Below, in pieces: positions 7,058 to 7,661 of a stretch of DNA of 7,661 nt. Location: the NCBI GenBank assembly GCA_903904545.1, contig CAIVDB010000116.1:1-7661 (forward strand). The letters are read 5' to 3'. The notes beneath the pieces were generated by a model that had not been told where the DNA came from, did not search any database, and saw only the letters and a program-made list of their open reading frames with translations. The translations under genes and the position numbers were made by a program. This DNA is from an uncultured bacterium. GTDB lineage: Bacteria > Patescibacteria > JAEDAM01 > Absconditabacterales > Absconditicoccaceae. How positions within the stretch are numbered: position 1 is the first letter of the stretch; every line of letters begins with the position of its first letter.

Positions 7058-7414
7058 ATGTCACTTATTCACATTGAAGGTCCTGAACATTTCGAGAAAG
7101 AAATAACTCAATTCGACGGACTTTGTATCGTAGATTTCTGGGCTGAACGATGTGGTCCATGTAGAATGCTCGGACCTATTATGGAAGAACTTGCAACGAT
7201 GTACGAAGGGAAACCTATCCGCATTGCCAAAGTCAATGTCGATGAAAATCCAGAACTCGCAGCACAATTCAACGTCTCCTCTATCCCTGTAGTATTCTTC
7301 CTTCAAGGAGAAAAAACAAGAGAAACGATCGTTGGAGTAAATCCTAAGACTGTCTACCAAGAAAGAATCGATGCATTCCTAGCTCAGCCAAGAGAAGAAA
7401 AAGCTGGAGAGTAG
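7058..7414 (+). CDS. trxA: Thioredoxin
   Basis: A small dithiol carrier that reduces disulfides in cytosolic proteins and is itself reduced by thioredoxin reductase (trxB, about 520 bases upstream on the same strand). The 118 residues are slightly longer than the usual 105-110 because of a charged tail ending EEKAGE. The fold markers are present: IVDFWAE with the buried Asp and W28 (TGG), the active site CGPC at C32-C35, KVNVDENPELA, and the cis-Pro in SSIPVVFF. The residue just before CGPC, nearly always Trp, is encoded here by CGA (7148-7150, residue 31), one of the clearest signs that CGA is read as Trp. Read literally as Arg it would give an RCGPC site that would be very unusual. The start ATG has no Shine-Dalgarno, and the gene ends at a strong terminator. 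Confidence 0.97.
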   Translation: MSLIHIEGPEHFEKEITQFDGLCIVDFWAERCGPCRMLGPIMEELATMYEGKPIRIAKVNVDENPELAAQFNVSSIPVVFFLQGEKTRETIVGVNPKTVYQERIDAFLAQPREEKAGE

Positions 7415-7432
7415 AAAATATTTCAAGTAATC

Positions 7433-7465
7433 AAAAAAGCTGGAGAAATAATCGCCAGCTTTTTT
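7433..7465. terminator. Bidirectional intrinsic terminator between trxA and the right-edge gene
   Basis: A perfect 11-bp stem pairs AAAAAAGCTGG (7433-7443) with CCAGCTTTTTT (7455-7465) around an 11-base loop. With poly-A and poly-T arms it can act on both strands. It lies between trxA and the minus-strand reading frame, whose TAA stop is at 7467-7469. A second copy of 13 bases of the left arm occurs at 7398-7410, inside the end of trxA. Confidence 0.8.
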
Positions 7466-7466
7466 A

Positions 7467-7661
7467 TTATAGCAAATTAATTATTCATTTTCCCAAGACC
7501 CTTGTAGTAAGAGTCCTAAAGGAAAAGTAATTAAATGACCCATTATTTGATACTTTATATACAAAGTATTGCTTATACTTTTTATAAAGAGATTTAAATC
7601 GCTTTTCTTTAATAAGAACAAGCACCGGGATTCCATTATATTTTGCATAGGAGATAGCTTT
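7467..7661 (-). CDS. C-terminal fragment of an unknown protein (runs off the right edge)
   Basis: From the right edge a frame of 64 codons runs leftward to a TAA at 7467-7469, provided the TGA at 7485-7487 is read as glycine (the standard code would end it six residues earlier). The visible part reads AISYAKYNGIPVLVLIKEK, then a lysine- and tyrosine-rich segment, then a more mixed tail ending GIINLL. A CGA at 7599-7601 would be Trp between KEK and FKSLYKKY. The A-x-x-x-G-I-P-V-L-V-L strand-like segment recalls Rossmann-like nucleotide-processing folds, but I would not assign a family from 64 residues. Its stop sits just beside the shared bidirectional terminator, which argues that it is a real gene. 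Confidence 0.55.

Noticed and set aside
7148..7150. Thioredoxin with a true Arg before CGPC, as a specialised variant
   Set aside because: Eight other CGA codons in unrelated genes also sit on Trp positions, so a coding change is simpler than nine separate substitutions.

Overview
The window most likely comes from a low-GC member of the candidate phyla radiation, close to Absconditabacteria (SR1) or Gracilibacteria. Two genetic-code signals support this. First, seven of the nine genes are interrupted by TGA when read with the standard code. All seven become continuous if TGA is read as glycine, and several of these TGAs fall on family-conserved glycines (NCBI translation table 25). Second, the codon CGA falls on nine positions that are normally tryptophan, including the W of the thioredoxin WCGPC site and four Trp positions of S-adenosylhomocysteinase. 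The conserved arginines checked use AGA, AGG or CGT, and I found no in-frame CGG. The organism therefore appears to read UGA as Gly and CGA as Trp. From memory, CGA/CGG-to-Trp was predicted computationally for some Absconditabacteria; I could not check that here.

Layout, left to right. 1-593 (minus) is a multi-pass membrane protein of unknown function that runs off the left edge. 594-769 holds a probable promoter, a GC-rich palindrome and flanking seven-base repeats. 770-1963 (minus) is acetate kinase. 1964-2130 is a divergent promoter region. 2131-3693 (plus) is methionyl-tRNA synthetase. 3706-3787 is a large nested hairpin that probably ends transcription on both strands. 3786-3995 (minus) is a small acidic protein. 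4055-5362 (minus) is S-adenosylhomocysteinase, probably in one operon with the small protein. 5363-5598 is a second divergent promoter region. 5599-6537 (plus) is thioredoxin reductase, 6592-6957 (plus) a four-helix-bundle protein of the 23S rRNA intervening-sequence family, and 7058-7414 (plus) thioredoxin. 7433-7465 is a terminator shared with a gene fragment on the minus strand that runs off the right edge (7467-7661).

The genes are mostly housekeeping: acetate/ATP metabolism, Met-tRNA charging, removal of S-adenosylhomocysteine, and the NADPH-thioredoxin reducing pair. The four-helix-bundle gene sits between trxB and trxA and is bracketed by degenerate seven-base repeats in opposite orientation, which suggests a cassette inserted into an older trxB-trxA pair. 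Similar seven-base arrays begin at the stop codons of four genes. No start codon in the window has a recognisable Shine-Dalgarno sequence. I saw no tRNA, rRNA, CRISPR array or transposase gene.
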